Notes: generated by a model not told the origin, from the letters alone. A stretch of 64,000 nucleotides of DNA from Leisingera sp. M658 (GCF_025144145.1 NZ_CP083552.1:31431-95430); one strand, 5' to 3'; positions 52,356 through 62,122 are shown, counted from the first letter of the stretch. Numbers and translations: made by a program.

Positions 52356-55300
52356 TTACTGCAGCCTGATGGATTCAAGGTTGATTTTGTCCTGGACCAT
52401 GTCCGAGAGGGCGAAGCGCTGCACCTTGCCGTTACCGGTGCGCGGCAGCGCGTCGAGGAAGAAAATCTTGTGCGGGACCTGGGACTTGGCGAACATCTCG
52501 CTGATGGCAGCCTTCAGGGTCTGCTCCAGCCCGGGGCCGGCGGTGGCACCAGCGGCGGGCACCACAAAGGCATAAGGCCGCACCAGGGGTTCGGGATGCT
52601 CGCGCAAGACCACTGCGCATTCCGCAACCAAGGGATGCGCGTTGAGGAAGTTCTGGGTTTCCGCAGGTGACACCCAGACGCCGCCGACTTTGGTCAGATC
52701 CGTTGCCCGGCCCAGGTAATGGAACCGGCCATCCCCATCCATCCGCATGATGTCATCAGTCCGGTACCAGCCATCCTGAAACGCCTGGGCGCTTGCATCC
52801 GGATTGCCAAGATAGCCCGTCGCCACCGAATTACCGCGCACCCAGGCCACCCCGGCCTCCCCGGTGCGGGTCACCTGCCCGTGCGCATTGCGGATTTCGA
52901 TGCTGAAACCGGGAACGATGGTGCCGATGCTTCTGCCGCCGGCTTCACCTTTGGGGGTGGCCAGGGCAAAGGACATGATTTCGGTGGCACCCAAACCGTC
53001 CTGAATGCTGATGCCGCTGATCTGTTCCCAGGCGTCATCGACAAAGGGCGAGCGGGCCTCGCCGGCGGCGATGCACTGGCGCAGCGTCGACAGATCGCGC
53101 GGCGGCTGCTTGACCAGGATGCTGTAGACGGTCGGCACCGAAAACAGCACCGTCGCCTTTTGCTGTTCGATCTGGTCCAGAATGGCGGCGGGATCGAACC
53201 GGCCGTTGCCTAGCAACAGGGCGGCACCGTGATACAGCGCGGTCATCGACACCGAAAAGCCATAGGAATAGCTGAGCTTGGAGGTGACGATAACGTTGTC
53301 CTTCGGCGACAGCCCGACATTGTGGCGGCCATAATTCTCGGCCATATTGACCAGGTCGAGGAAGGAATGCGGCACCGCCTTGGGCAATCCGGTGGACCCG
53401 GAGGTGAAGATCACAACAGCCTCCGCCCCGGCGCTTGCGGCTGTGGATTGCGGGCCGGCTGCGGTCTGGCCCAGAAGCTGCGCGTTGCTTTCAAGCAGTG
53501 CCACTGGCAGCAGATCCGTCAGGCCTGCCTCCATGCCGGGGCTGCACAGCGCATGCACCGGTGCCGCGACCTGCATCATGGCGCGCAGGCGGTCCTGCGG
53601 CAGCGAACTGTCCAGGGTGACCGGCACGGCGCCAATGCGCCACAGGCCTGCAACGGCGGCGATATGGGCAAAATTGCCGGCCCCCGCCACAAAGACCCGC
53701 GCGCCGCGATCAATGCCCAGCGTCAGGAAGCGGGCAGCCGACACGCCGGCCGCATGATCGAGATCCTTCCAGGTGAAGATCCCGCCGTCCATCTCCTTGA
53801 TCGCAGGATCGCTTGCGCTGATGCCTTCGGCACGCTGGCCGATCATGCGGTGATAATAGTCGATGCTGTCATCACTGGTCAGCGAGCGCGGGTCGGCAGC
53901 AGCGCTGGCCTGGGACAGGGCGTCGTCACTTCCGGCGGCCTTTGGGCTGCCGTCGCCAATCAGACTGCCCCAGTCGACCCGGCCGATGGGCTTGTCGAAG
54001 GCGCGCAGGTCTGCCAGCTCAAACCCGGTGCCGGCGGCGATTTCGCGCAGCATGCTGACTTCGCGGTGCGACGGCGCAGCCCCGACTGAAGTGTTTTCAT
54101 AATGCTTGCGCAGCGCCAGCATGACGGTTTCGGCGATACAGGCAAAGGCGACCCCCTTGGGCATCGGAATGCCAAGCGCCAGCTGCGGGCGGCCAGGATA
54201 GGCAATGACGCCGCCGTCCATGATCAGCACATCATCGCGTTCTTCGCGGCAGCGATAGCTGATGTTGCCGGGCCGGGACAGATCGCAGACCACGCTTTGC
54301 GGGCGCAGATCCTCGGGCGTGATCAGCTTGTCGGTGGAGCTGGTGGCCGAGTAAATGATATCGGCGTTGCGCAGATCGCGGCTGCAATTGTCCGAGATCA
54401 CAAAATACTCGGGATCGCGCAGCAGCTGTTCCGCCAGTGCCGCCGGGTCGGTTTGCCCGTCCATCAGCTTCATCGCGCGGTCCAGAACAGAGCCGGCACG
54501 GGCCGGAAGTTCACCGTCGCGGGACGCTTTCAGCCCCGCGGCCAGCGACCGCTTGAGCCGCAGAAAGGATTTTTCCAGCGGGGTCGCCGGGTTCACAAAC
54601 AGATACAGGCGGCGGGCCCGGGCCGAGATCATCTGCACCATGCCGCTGCCGATTGATCCTGCCGCACCGATAATCGCCGCGGTGGCGTCGCTTTGGCTGC
54701 GGCCCAGCGTGGTGGTGGCGCGGTCCGCGGCCATCAGCGCCGCTTCGATGGTAAAGCCGTTGCCGGTGGTCACCGCCTGGCCCAGCGGATCAATCCGCGA
54801 GCCGCCCCGTGTCACAATCGAGGTGTAGCCGCCCAAACCGACAATCCGCGCACCGCGCTTGACGGCAAGGTTCACACATTTCTGCACCAGCTCGCAGGCG
54901 TCGTCCTGCGGCATGGCCAAAAGCTGCCGGGCACTGCGGGGCAGCAGGATGAAGTCGCCGACCGCGCTTGATCCGTCCTTGCCCTTGATCCGGGCGCGAC
55001 TTAGCAGGATGGGTTCGTCGAACTCGCCCAGAAGATTGGTCAGCACATCCCGCTGGCTGCGGGTCACCTGCCGCAACAACGGATCAAGGTTCTGCAGGTC
55101 ATCGGTTTCCAGCTGATGCACGATAAAGCCAAATCGACCTTCGTCCGGGCCGATGTCGCCGACCGGATCCGCCCCCAGGAATTCAACCGCGGATTCCCGC
55201 TCCCCCGCCTTGGCGGTGCCGGTGATATGCTTGGTGGCGCGTACCGTGTCCTGTGCTGCCAGCGCATCCAGGCATTCCTCCAGCGCGGCGGCGTAGGTTT

Positions 55301-56543
55301 CGCATTCCCCGTCTGTGGTCAGATAGCTGGGCATGATCCGCAGCACGCCCTTGCAGTTCGCTGCCGGCGTGACCCGGACGTCGTTTGACAGCATGTGCCC
55401 TGCCGTCAGCGCCGGATACTGCTGGCTGGAACCTGCCAGGCCCAGGAACGCGCCCTCGGACCCTGCCACCACATTGGTTTGACGGCGGAATTCGATGCCA
55501 TGCAGCAGACCGCAGCCGCGGGTGTCTGCGATCAGCTCGGGATAGGCGCGCTGCAGGCGCTGGTGAATGCCCTCCAGGGTGCTGCTGCGGGCGCGGATGC
55601 TGCGCAGCAGCTCGCTGTCGTTTTCCAGCAGCACGTCAAGCATGGAATTGGCGGCGGTAGCGGCATAGGCACTGCCGGCAAAACTGGACATCTGCTGGAA
55701 ATCCAGCGATTTGGTCACCGCACGGGGGCCAAGCAGGCAGGCCGAAATCGGCATGACACCGCCGCCCAGAGCCTTGCCCAGAACGATGATATCAGGGTTG
55801 CCGCCGGTCCATTCGGTGGCAAAGAAATGCCCGGTGCGGCCGGTGCCGGTCATGATCTCATCATGAATCAGCAAAACACCGTGCTTGTCGCACAGGGCGC
55901 GGACCGCTTCGAAATAGGCCTTGGAGGCCAGTTTGACGCCGCCCTCGGATTGCACCGGCTCCAGGATGACAGCCGCCATCGAGTCACCCTCGGCCGCCAG
56001 GGCGCGGTCCATCGCATCAATGTCGCCAAAGGGCACAAACACCGTGCCCGCCAGTTCGGCAAATTCGTTGACCGGGTCGGTATGGGTGACGGAAAGCCCG
56101 CCGATGGATTTGCCATGGGTGCCATTGACCGCCGCGATAAAGCGCAGCCGCCCGGTCGCCAATCGGGCAGAGTTCAGCGCGATTTCAATCGCTTCGGTGC
56201 CGGTGGTGGCAAAGTTGACACGCTCGGTGATGATCGGCGACAGCGACATCAGACGCCGGGCCAGCACTTCGGTTGCTTCTGAAAAATACGGCTGAACCAG
56301 ATTGGTGAGCGGCAGTTTCAGGGTTTCCGCGACCGTTTCCGCAACCGGATTCGGGCCATGGCCCAGCGGCAGACAGCCATGGCCGGGCACAAAGTCCAGC
56401 ACCAGCTTGTCGTCGCCGCAATGCAGCTGGTTGCCGTTGGCGCCGACGACCTGGGTGTAAAGGCCGCAGGTCTTGAGCTTGCGGTCAAGCAGCGGGTTGA
56501 TGGGGTTCGGCGCGTTGAGGTGTCCGAAATGTTCCAGAGGCAT
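52356..56543 (-). CDS. Three-domain fusion: class III aminotransferase, acyl-ACP reductase-like, AMP-ligase
   Basis: 1395 residues. Residues about 20-430 are a class III aminotransferase, with HDEIMTGTGRTGHFFA and the PLP lysine at about 257 (IVLGKALGGG). About 450-850 resemble cyanobacterial long-chain acyl-ACP reductase: GLGGYTSIVTRGG, the Rossmann loop GAAGSIGSG (about 626-634) and the catalytic Cys at about 802 (AFACIAETVML). About 890-1395 are an adenylating enzyme close to benzoate-CoA ligases, with FTSGSTGLPKAVPHS and PRTGNGKVQRF. No carrier protein domain was seen. The first two activities could turn an acyl thioester into an aldehyde and then an amine. The ligase could activate an aryl acid. 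The order of reactions is inferred. Confidence 0.9.
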   Translation of the reverse strand: MPLEHFGHLNAPNPINPLLDRKLKTCGLYTQVVGANGNQLHCGDDKLVLDFVPGHGCLPLGHGPNPVAETVAETLKLPLTNLVQPYFSEATEVLARRLMSLSPIITERVNFATTGTEAIEIALNSARLATGRLRFIAAVNGTHGKSIGGLSVTHTDPVNEFAELAGTVFVPFGDIDAMDRALAAEGDSMAAVILEPVQSEGGVKLASKAYFEAVRALCDKHGVLLIHDEIMTGTGRTGHFFATEWTGGNPDIIVLGKALGGGVMPISACLLGPRAVTKSLDFQQMSSFAGSAYAATAANSMLDVLLENDSELLRSIRARSSTLEGIHQRLQRAYPELIADTRGCGLLHGIEFRRQTNVVAGSEGAFLGLAGSSQQYPALTAGHMLSNDVRVTPAANCKGVLRIMPSYLTTDGECETYAAALEECLDALAAQDTVRATKHITGTAKAGERESAVEFLGADPVGDIGPDEGRFGFIVHQLETDDLQNLDPLLRQVTRSQRDVLTNLLGEFDEPILLSRARIKGKDGSSAVGDFILLPRSARQLLAMPQDDACELVQKCVNLAVKRGARIVGLGGYTSIVTRGGSRIDPLGQAVTTGNGFTIEAALMAADRATTTLGRSQSDATAAIIGAAGSIGSGMVQMISARARRLYLFVNPATPLEKSFLRLKRSLAAGLKASRDGELPARAGSVLDRAMKLMDGQTDPAALAEQLLRDPEYFVISDNCSRDLRNADIIYSATSSTDKLITPEDLRPQSVVCDLSRPGNISYRCREERDDVLIMDGGVIAYPGRPQLALGIPMPKGVAFACIAETVMLALRKHYENTSVGAAPSHREVSMLREIAAGTGFELADLRAFDKPIGRVDWGSLIGDGSPKAAGSDDALSQASAAADPRSLTSDDSIDYYHRMIGQRAEGISASDPAIKEMDGGIFTWKDLDHAAGVSAARFLTLGIDRGARVFVAGAGNFAHIAAVAGLWRIGAVPVTLDSSLPQDRLRAMMQVAAPVHALCSPGMEAGLTDLLPVALLESNAQLLGQTAAGPQSTAASAGAEAVVIFTSGSTGLPKAVPHSFLDLVNMAENYGRHNVGLSPKDNVIVTSKLSYSYGFSVSMTALYHGAALLLGNGRFDPAAILDQIEQQKATVLFSVPTVYSILVKQPPRDLSTLRQCIAAGEARSPFVDDAWEQISGISIQDGLGATEIMSFALATPKGEAGGRSIGTIVPGFSIEIRNAHGQVTRTGEAGVAWVRGNSVATGYLGNPDASAQAFQDGWYRTDDIMRMDGDGRFHYLGRATDLTKVGGVWVSPAETQNFLNAHPLVAECAVVLREHPEPLVRPYAFVVPAAGATAGPGLEQTLKAAISEMFAKSQVPHKIFFLDALPRTGNGKVQRFALSDMVQDKINLESIRLQ

Positions 56544-56567
56544 AGGCTTAATTCTCCTGATGGGGCG

Positions 56568-57368
56568 TCAAAGGCTTTGGGATCTGAAATGACCGCCGCC
56601 GAAATTTGGGCTGAAATCGATTTTGCTCAGGCTGATCAGGGTTTCCCGGCCTTTGCCGTGCACAATCATGTGGCGCGACCGCAGGATGTGTTTGCCATCC
56701 GGCGCTTGGGCCGCCTTGGACATTTTCTGGGTCTTCAGATGGCGCCCCTTCTGATCGAAGTAATCAATCTGGAACGGCACCATCGACCCGGCCCTGGCCT
56801 GGGTCACCGCGCGCGCATAGCCGATGCTGCGCCCGTAGCCGGCGCTGCGCACGGTGCTTTCCAATGTGATGCTGCTGCCACTGCTGGCGGTGATGGCATG
56901 GGTGAAGTTTTCCAGCCGCATCGCCATAAGGTTGGCATAGCTGAAATCCGTTCCGGCAAAGGCATTGGCCTGCTTAGAGGCGGAAATCCGGCGCACTTTG
57001 CCAAGGCTGGGCAGCATCAGCCAAAGGTCATTGTCCTTTCGGCCTTGCTCGTGCACCAGCAGTTTGGTGTCGCGCACATCCGCCGGGGCCAGAAAGACAT
57101 AGCGGCGGTCGCTAAGGTCCTTGCCGCCTTGCCGGGCCGTGGAAACCTCCAGATCGCGGGTGCGCACCGGCGCACCGGTGCGGCGCAGCTCGACCTTGGC
57201 CATTGCGGCCATCGCTCCGGTCAGCTCGATATTGTTGACCGCGGTTGCAACCTCCAACGCATCCGGGGCCGCCAGCACCAGGCCGGGTGCCAGCATTGCG
57301 GTTGCCAGACTGCCGCCGCCAAGGGCAAGAAAACCGCGGCGGGGAAGCCGTGAAAATGAATCGGGCAT
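56568..57368 (-). CDS. LolA-like outer-membrane lipoprotein-sorting family protein
   Basis: 266 residues from the ATG after AAAAGGA. The N-terminus has a twin-arginine-type signal (RLPRRGFLALGGGSLATAML). The mature part shows the LolA-like pattern of MMPL-linked periplasmic proteins: LRRTGAPVRTRDLEVSTA, YVFLAPADVRDTKLLVHEQG, DLWLMLPSLGKVRRIS and a GTDFSYANLM segment. These are thought to carry hydrophobic cargo from an MMPL pump to the outer membrane. It lies between the aminodeoxychorismate synthase gene (26 bp gap) and the trifunctional gene (24 bp gap). Confidence 0.85.
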   Translation of the reverse strand: MPDSFSRLPRRGFLALGGGSLATAMLAPGLVLAAPDALEVATAVNNIELTGAMAAMAKVELRRTGAPVRTRDLEVSTARQGGKDLSDRRYVFLAPADVRDTKLLVHEQGRKDNDLWLMLPSLGKVRRISASKQANAFAGTDFSYANLMAMRLENFTHAITASSGSSITLESTVRSAGYGRSIGYARAVTQARAGSMVPFQIDYFDQKGRHLKTQKMSKAAQAPDGKHILRSRHMIVHGKGRETLISLSKIDFSPNFGGGHFRSQSL

Positions 57369-57394
57369 GAGGGTATCCTTTTCGAAGTCCTGCT

Positions 57395-59542
57395 TCACTT
57401 TGCGAAGGTGCCTGCCGGCGCCGCCTGCAGACCGTTGGAAATCCGGTAGTGTTCTGAATGGCCGGTTAGATGTTCCGCCAATGCCCGGACCAGGGCCTGG
57501 CTTTTCAGCATGATCTCATCCAGTTCGGCCTTGGGGTCCGACAGATAGGTGATGGCGCCGCCGCAGCCGATGGAGACGGACGCGCCCTGCTTCACCACCG
57601 TGCGGATGACGATCGAAAGATCCGATTGCCCGTTGTAGCCAATCCAGCCGATCGCCCCGGAATAGACCCCGCGCGGGCCTTCCTCGAGCTGATCAAGAAT
57701 TTCCACAGAGCGGATTTTCGGAGCCCCGGTCATAGAGCCGCCGGGGAAACAGCTGCGGATGGCATCAACGCTGGTCAGGCCCGGTTTCAGCCGCCCGCGG
57801 ATGGTCGAGACCATCTGATGCACGGTCTTATAGGTCTCAATCGCGCACAGCTTGGGCACATCGACAGAACCGGGGATCGAAGTGGCGGCAAAATCATGCC
57901 GCACCAGATCGACGATCATCAGGTTTTCGGCGCGTTCTTTCTCGGTGCTCTGCAGACGGCGGGCCAGTTCCGCATCCTCTTGCGGCGTGGCCCCCCGTCT
58001 GACAGTGCCCTTGATCGGTTTGCTTTCCAGCAGGCCGGACTGATCCGCGCGCAGGAAACGTTCCGGCGAGGAAGACACCACCTCGGTGCCGCCGATGTTC
58101 AGGAAACCGCTGTAAGTCGCCGGGTTGCGCTGGCGGAGAAGCTTGTAAAACTCCCAGGCATCCAGATCTTCCAGCTCAGCTGTAATCTGGTTGGTCAGGC
58201 ACAGCTCATAGCTTTCGCCGGCGCGGATCTGGTCTTGGCATTTGATGATCCGGTCCAGATAGGCCTGGGGGCCGTGCCGCATGGTGAATTCAAGCGGCGG
58301 GCGGGATTTGGCGGGCGCCAGGGCAACCTGCATTCTGGCCGCCTTGGCAAACGTTGTCTGCAGCGCCGACAGGGCGTTGTCGAATTGGGATTCCTCGGCG
58401 TCCTGCGGCAGGCAGACCGCCGCATAGGCCGCATCTTCAAGATGGTCGATCACAAAGAACTGCGGCACATGGCGAAAGGCGGCGTCTTCGGTTTTCGAGG
58501 GCGGGGAGGAAACACCCAGGAGTTCCGATTTCAGCTCATAGCCCAGCCAGCCGATAAGGCCGCCGAGGAACGGGAACGGCGGTTGACCGCCGGGACAGGA
58601 TACAACACCCAGGCAATTGCTGAGATAGTCCAGCACCGGCATCTGCCGCTCGGCGGCAAGCGCGGTTCCCTCATATTCGCGAAGGGTCTGCGTTTGCACG
58701 CAATAGGTTACGCTGCGGTCCGGGTCCGCCGGCGCCTCAACAATGGAATAGCGCGACAGCCCCTCCTGCGCGAGGCTGCTTTCCAGCAGCTGCGGGCGGC
58801 GGCCATTGACCAGCCCCTGCGCTTCGACCAGCGCCGCCGGGTCGATGGCCGCACCCAGCTTGTGCCAGTACAGGCTGCGGGCGGGGGCGGCGTTTGCGGC
58901 ATTGCTGCGGGCCTTGGCCGCGGTCCGGCCCTGATGCGCATCGACCAGATTCAGAAAGTTGCCGAGAATCGCCCGGCCGTATTCCGTGGCAATCGATTCC
59001 GGATGGAACTGCACGCCCCAGCGGGGGGATTCAATGCTGCGGATACCCATGACGATGCCGTCTTCGGTCCAGGCATCGCAGACAAAGCCCTGCGGCAGCT
59101 CCGGGTTCACGGTCCAGGAATGGTAACGCATCACCTTCTGTGTCTTGGGCAGGCCGGTAAACAGCCCCTCGCCGCTGCAGGTGATCTGACTGACCCGCCC
59201 GTGCATTGGCTGCGGCGCCAGTTCAACGACGCCGCCACCCTCGACGATCATCGCCTGATGGCCCAGGCAGACCCCCAGCACAGGGCGGCTGTCGCGGCGC
59301 AGAATATCCAGGGAGATGCCAAGATCCCTGGCGACGCCGGTGTTGCCCGGCCCCGGTGAGATGATGATTCCGTCATAGCTCAGGAATTCCGGGCTCTGCA
59401 GAAAACCGTAGCCGTCATTGCGGATGACATCGATGCAAAGACCATCGCGCTGGCCGCGCAAGAAGTCGGCTATATTATTGGTAAAACTGTCAAAATTGTC
59501 GACGAGGAGAAGTTTCAAGGCTCTGTATCCCTTTACTGCCAT
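57395..59542 (-). CDS. pabAB: Fused 4-amino-4-deoxychorismate synthase (PabA-PabB)
   Basis: 715 residues. The N-terminal glutamine amidotransferase (about 10-200) has DNFDSFTNNIADFL, the nucleophile Cys at about 92 (LGVCLGHQAM) and VQFHPESIATEYG. The C-terminal chorismate-binding part (about 240-695) has CLTNQITAELEDL, SSPERFLRADQ and the motif PIKGT with Lys, the residue of 4-amino-4-deoxychorismate synthases (anthranilate synthases have Ala there). It should make aminodeoxychorismate, the precursor of 4-aminobenzoate. No lyase (PabC) gene is in the window. A TTG start at 59518 with AAAGGG upstream is possible. Confidence 0.9.
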   Translation of the reverse strand: MAVKGYRALKLLLVDNFDSFTNNIADFLRGQRDGLCIDVIRNDGYGFLQSPEFLSYDGIIISPGPGNTGVARDLGISLDILRRDSRPVLGVCLGHQAMIVEGGGVVELAPQPMHGRVSQITCSGEGLFTGLPKTQKVMRYHSWTVNPELPQGFVCDAWTEDGIVMGIRSIESPRWGVQFHPESIATEYGRAILGNFLNLVDAHQGRTAAKARSNAANAAPARSLYWHKLGAAIDPAALVEAQGLVNGRRPQLLESSLAQEGLSRYSIVEAPADPDRSVTYCVQTQTLREYEGTALAAERQMPVLDYLSNCLGVVSCPGGQPPFPFLGGLIGWLGYELKSELLGVSSPPSKTEDAAFRHVPQFFVIDHLEDAAYAAVCLPQDAEESQFDNALSALQTTFAKAARMQVALAPAKSRPPLEFTMRHGPQAYLDRIIKCQDQIRAGESYELCLTNQITAELEDLDAWEFYKLLRQRNPATYSGFLNIGGTEVVSSSPERFLRADQSGLLESKPIKGTVRRGATPQEDAELARRLQSTEKERAENLMIVDLVRHDFAATSIPGSVDVPKLCAIETYKTVHQMVSTIRGRLKPGLTSVDAIRSCFPGGSMTGAPKIRSVEILDQLEEGPRGVYSGAIGWIGYNGQSDLSIVIRTVVKQGASVSIGCGGAITYLSDPKAELDEIMLKSQALVRALAEHLTGHSEHYRISNGLQAAPAGTFAK

Positions 59543-59701
59543 AGGCTCATCAACCGGCTGGAAACGCCGTCAGGCTGAAATGAATTGTGCGGATAAGGCG
59601 GGAATTGCGGCCCGCCTGTCACCTATCGACTTTGAGAGTTCCGGTATCCGCCGCGGCTATCTAGCGTCGGCGCGAAACAGCAAAGCGGAGCGGAAATCCC
59701 C
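59543..59701. promoter_or_regulatory. Divergent promoter region of the aminobenzoate cluster
   Basis: A 159-bp gap separates the two arms of the cluster: pabAB leftward and the PobA-like gene rightward. It should contain both promoters and any shared operator. I see no convincing repeat. AGCGGAG lies before the PobA-like ATG. Confidence 0.55.
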
Positions 59702-60868
59702 ATGCGTACGACGGTTGGTATTATTGGCGGCGGCCCGTCCGGGCTGCTTCTTTCGATTCTTCTGGACCGTCTGGGAATCGACAATCAGGTGCTGGAACAC
59801 CGCAGCCGCGCGCATGTGCAGCGCCGGGTGCGGGCCGGGCAGCTGGATCACGCCAGCGTTGCTTTCCTGCGCCAGGCCGGGCTGGCCGGCCGCCTGGACC
59901 GGCTGGGCCTGCCGCAGCGGGGCATGAACCTGCGCTGGCGGGATCAGACCCGGCGTATTGATCTTGAGGCCTTGAGCGGCGGGCATTCCTGCACGGTTTA
60001 CGGCCAGTCGGCGCTGACCTGCGATCTGACCAATGCGCTGGCCGCCAGCGGCCGCAGTCCGGTCTACGGTGCCGAGGACATCCGGCTGTCGGATCCGGAA
60101 TCGGAGCCGCATATCATCACCTATCGCAAGGACGGCGCTGAACACCGGCTGGAATGCCGCTTTGTTGCCGGCTGCGACGGGGCGCATGGCCCGGCGCGCC
60201 GGCTGGTGAACGGCGCCGGGGGCGGCAGCAGCAAACGGCTGCCGTTTTCCTGGGTCGGCGTGCTGAGCGAAACCCCTCCGGTCTCGCCCGAGCTGACCTA
60301 TGCCTATCACCCGCGCGGGTTTGCGCTGTGGTCGATGCGCTCGGACACGGTCAGCCGCACCTACCTGCAATGCGGCGCGGAGGACCAGGCCGAAGACTGG
60401 TCCGATGACCGGTTCTGGAGCGAGATGCAGCGCCGCCTGGGGCCGGATGTGGATTTCAGCCCCGGCAAGGTGACAGAACGGCTGATGGTCCGGATGCAGG
60501 GCTATGTCGCGGACCGGATGCAGCTGGGCAATGTGGTTCTGGCGGGCGATGCGGGCCATACCGTGCCGCCCTCGGCGGCCAAAGGCCTGAACCTGGCCAT
60601 CGCCGACATCCGCGAGCTGAGCGAAAGCTTCCGCAAGCTGCTGTTTGAGGGCCGGCAGGACGCCTTGGCGGACTATGCGCAAAAGGCGCTGAAGCGGGCC
60701 TGGGCCGGGCAGGCCTTCTCGTGGCAGATGACGGATCTGCTGCATGCGCCCCCATCGGGTGACCCGTTTGAGAGCAATCTGAAACTGACCCGGCTGGACA
60801 CCCTTCTGGCCTCGCCCGAGCAGCTGAGCCTGTTCTGCCGGGACTACACCGGCGCCGAGGCTGCCTGA
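59702..60868 (+). CDS. PobA-like flavin aromatic hydroxylase (4-hydroxybenzoate/4-aminobenzoate type)
   Basis: 388 residues, close to the 394 of PobA. The FAD motif is IIGGGPSGLLLSILL and the second FAD site is GDAGHTVPPSAAKGLNLAIAD. In the substrate region TYAYHPRGFALWSMRSDTVS and the next residues, the Tyr, Ser, Arg and Tyr that hold the carboxylate and ring in PobA (201, 212, 214, 222) are kept. A late Asp-Tyr-Thr-Gly matches the Tyr385 region. It should add a hydroxyl at position 3 of a 4-substituted benzoate. Because the divergent gene makes aminodeoxychorismate, 4-aminobenzoate is the likely substrate; 4-hydroxybenzoate remains possible. Confidence 0.88.
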   Translation: MRTTVGIIGGGPSGLLLSILLDRLGIDNQVLEHRSRAHVQRRVRAGQLDHASVAFLRQAGLAGRLDRLGLPQRGMNLRWRDQTRRIDLEALSGGHSCTVYGQSALTCDLTNALAASGRSPVYGAEDIRLSDPESEPHIITYRKDGAEHRLECRFVAGCDGAHGPARRLVNGAGGGSSKRLPFSWVGVLSETPPVSPELTYAYHPRGFALWSMRSDTVSRTYLQCGAEDQAEDWSDDRFWSEMQRRLGPDVDFSPGKVTERLMVRMQGYVADRMQLGNVVLAGDAGHTVPPSAAKGLNLAIADIRELSESFRKLLFEGRQDALADYAQKALKRAWAGQAFSWQMTDLLHAPPSGDPFESNLKLTRLDTLLASPEQLSLFCRDYTGAEAA

Positions 60869-60870
60869 CC

Positions 60871-62106
60871 ATGCTGCAAAGGCTTCTGAAACCGGGTCTG
60901 CTCCTGTCCGCGGCCTTGGCCGCCGCGGCACCGGCGCGGGCTGAATTCAACGGGTATTTCGCCACCGGGATCCAAGGCGGCAACGCCAACTTCACCGACA
61001 GCGGCACCGGCATATTCGGGCGGCTGAACTATCGCTTTTCGCACAGCATGGACGCAGCCGGCGGCACGCTGGATCTGTTTACCGGCGGGACGGTGCAGGG
61101 CAGCGGCCGGGAGGACCGGGCCATCAATGAAACCCAGGCCCTGCGCGAAGCATACGCAGAATTTCAGGCAGGCAGCTTTACCCTTGGCGCCGGGCGGCAC
61201 GTGCATGTGCAGGGGGTTGCTGACGGGTTCATTCCGACCGACGTAGTCTCGCCGCGCAATTTCCGCTTTGCCGTCTATGAGGAACAGGGCAACCGGTTTG
61301 GCTCCGACGGGATCTGGGGCACGGTGTTTCTTGGATCCGACGTCACGCTGTCGGCTTATGCCTATACCAACACCCGCAGCAGCGTCCTGCCGCAGGGGAT
61401 TTACCCCGGTGCTTTGTCGCTGCCGGACGAGCCGGTTGAAAGCGATGACCAGGCCTATGGCGGGCGGATCGGCTGGGCCGCAGGGTTCGGCGATCTTGGG
61501 ATCAGCGTTTATTCAGGCCCGGCCAACCTGCCCTATCTGTGGGCGGATGGCGCTGGCGTGCAGCCGGTGGTGCCGCATCTGTTCATGGTGGGCGCTGATT
61601 TCGACCTGGTCCGCGGCGCCTGGCGGTTCTACGGCGAGGCGGCGCTGCATGAGTATAAATCCGGCAGTTTCGCCATTCCCGCAGCGCTGCTGCCCGAAGA
61701 TGAGGTTCAGGCCGTCCTGGGCGCCGAGCGCGAGCTGGCCGGCACCAGCAGGCTGGCCGTTCAGCTGTTCTGGCGCGACCTGCAGACCAGCCGCAGCAGC
61801 GGGGCGGGTCCGCTGGCGCCCTTGGCGGCAGGCGTCAGGACTGTTTACGGGCAGTATGAAGACCGGCAAACCGGCTCCAGCCTGTCCTATACCTGGGAAA
61901 GCGACGATACCCGCCGGTCCGCCGAAGCCACTGTTTCCAGCTGGTTTGAAGACGACCTTTATGTGCGGCTGCGGGGCAAGTACCGGCTCGGCTCCCAAAG
62001 CGTGATTTACCTCTATGCCGATTGGCTGGATGGCCCCGCGGGGTCGCCCTACGGCACCCTAAAGGACAGCTCAAACATCGGCATCGAATACCGGATATTC
62101 TTTTAA
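60871..62106 (+). CDS. Outer-membrane beta-barrel protein of unknown family
   Basis: 411 residues. It has a signal peptide (LLKPGLLLSAALAAAAPARA) and a mature sequence of alternating amphipathic strands with many aromatic residues, ending in Phe (NIGIEYRIFF), typical of outer-membrane barrels. YAEFQAGSFTLGAGRHVHVQ is one of several strand pairs. I do not recognise a named porin family. It lies 2 bp after the PobA-like gene and 16 bp before the AMP-ligase gene, so it may be the outer-membrane part of the export route with MMPL and the LolA-like protein. Confidence 0.8.
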   Translation: MLQRLLKPGLLLSAALAAAAPARAEFNGYFATGIQGGNANFTDSGTGIFGRLNYRFSHSMDAAGGTLDLFTGGTVQGSGREDRAINETQALREAYAEFQAGSFTLGAGRHVHVQGVADGFIPTDVVSPRNFRFAVYEEQGNRFGSDGIWGTVFLGSDVTLSAYAYTNTRSSVLPQGIYPGALSLPDEPVESDDQAYGGRIGWAAGFGDLGISVYSGPANLPYLWADGAGVQPVVPHLFMVGADFDLVRGAWRFYGEAALHEYKSGSFAIPAALLPEDEVQAVLGAERELAGTSRLAVQLFWRDLQTSRSSGAGPLAPLAAGVRTVYGQYEDRQTGSSLSYTWESDDTRRSAEATVSSWFEDDLYVRLRGKYRLGSQSVIYLYADWLDGPAGSPYGTLKDSSNIGIEYRIFF

Positions 62107-62122
62107 AGGAAAGGGCTTAACC

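Noticed and set aside
57470..59359. 629-codon frame antisense to pabAB
   Set aside because: Shadow of the real pabAB frame, which has all catalytic motifs.
57395..59542. Anthranilate or phenazine-type (TrpE/PhzE) synthase
   Set aside because: The amidotransferase part is N-terminal, unlike PhzE, and the chorismate site reads PIKGT rather than PIAGT, which favours 4-amino-4-deoxychorismate synthesis.
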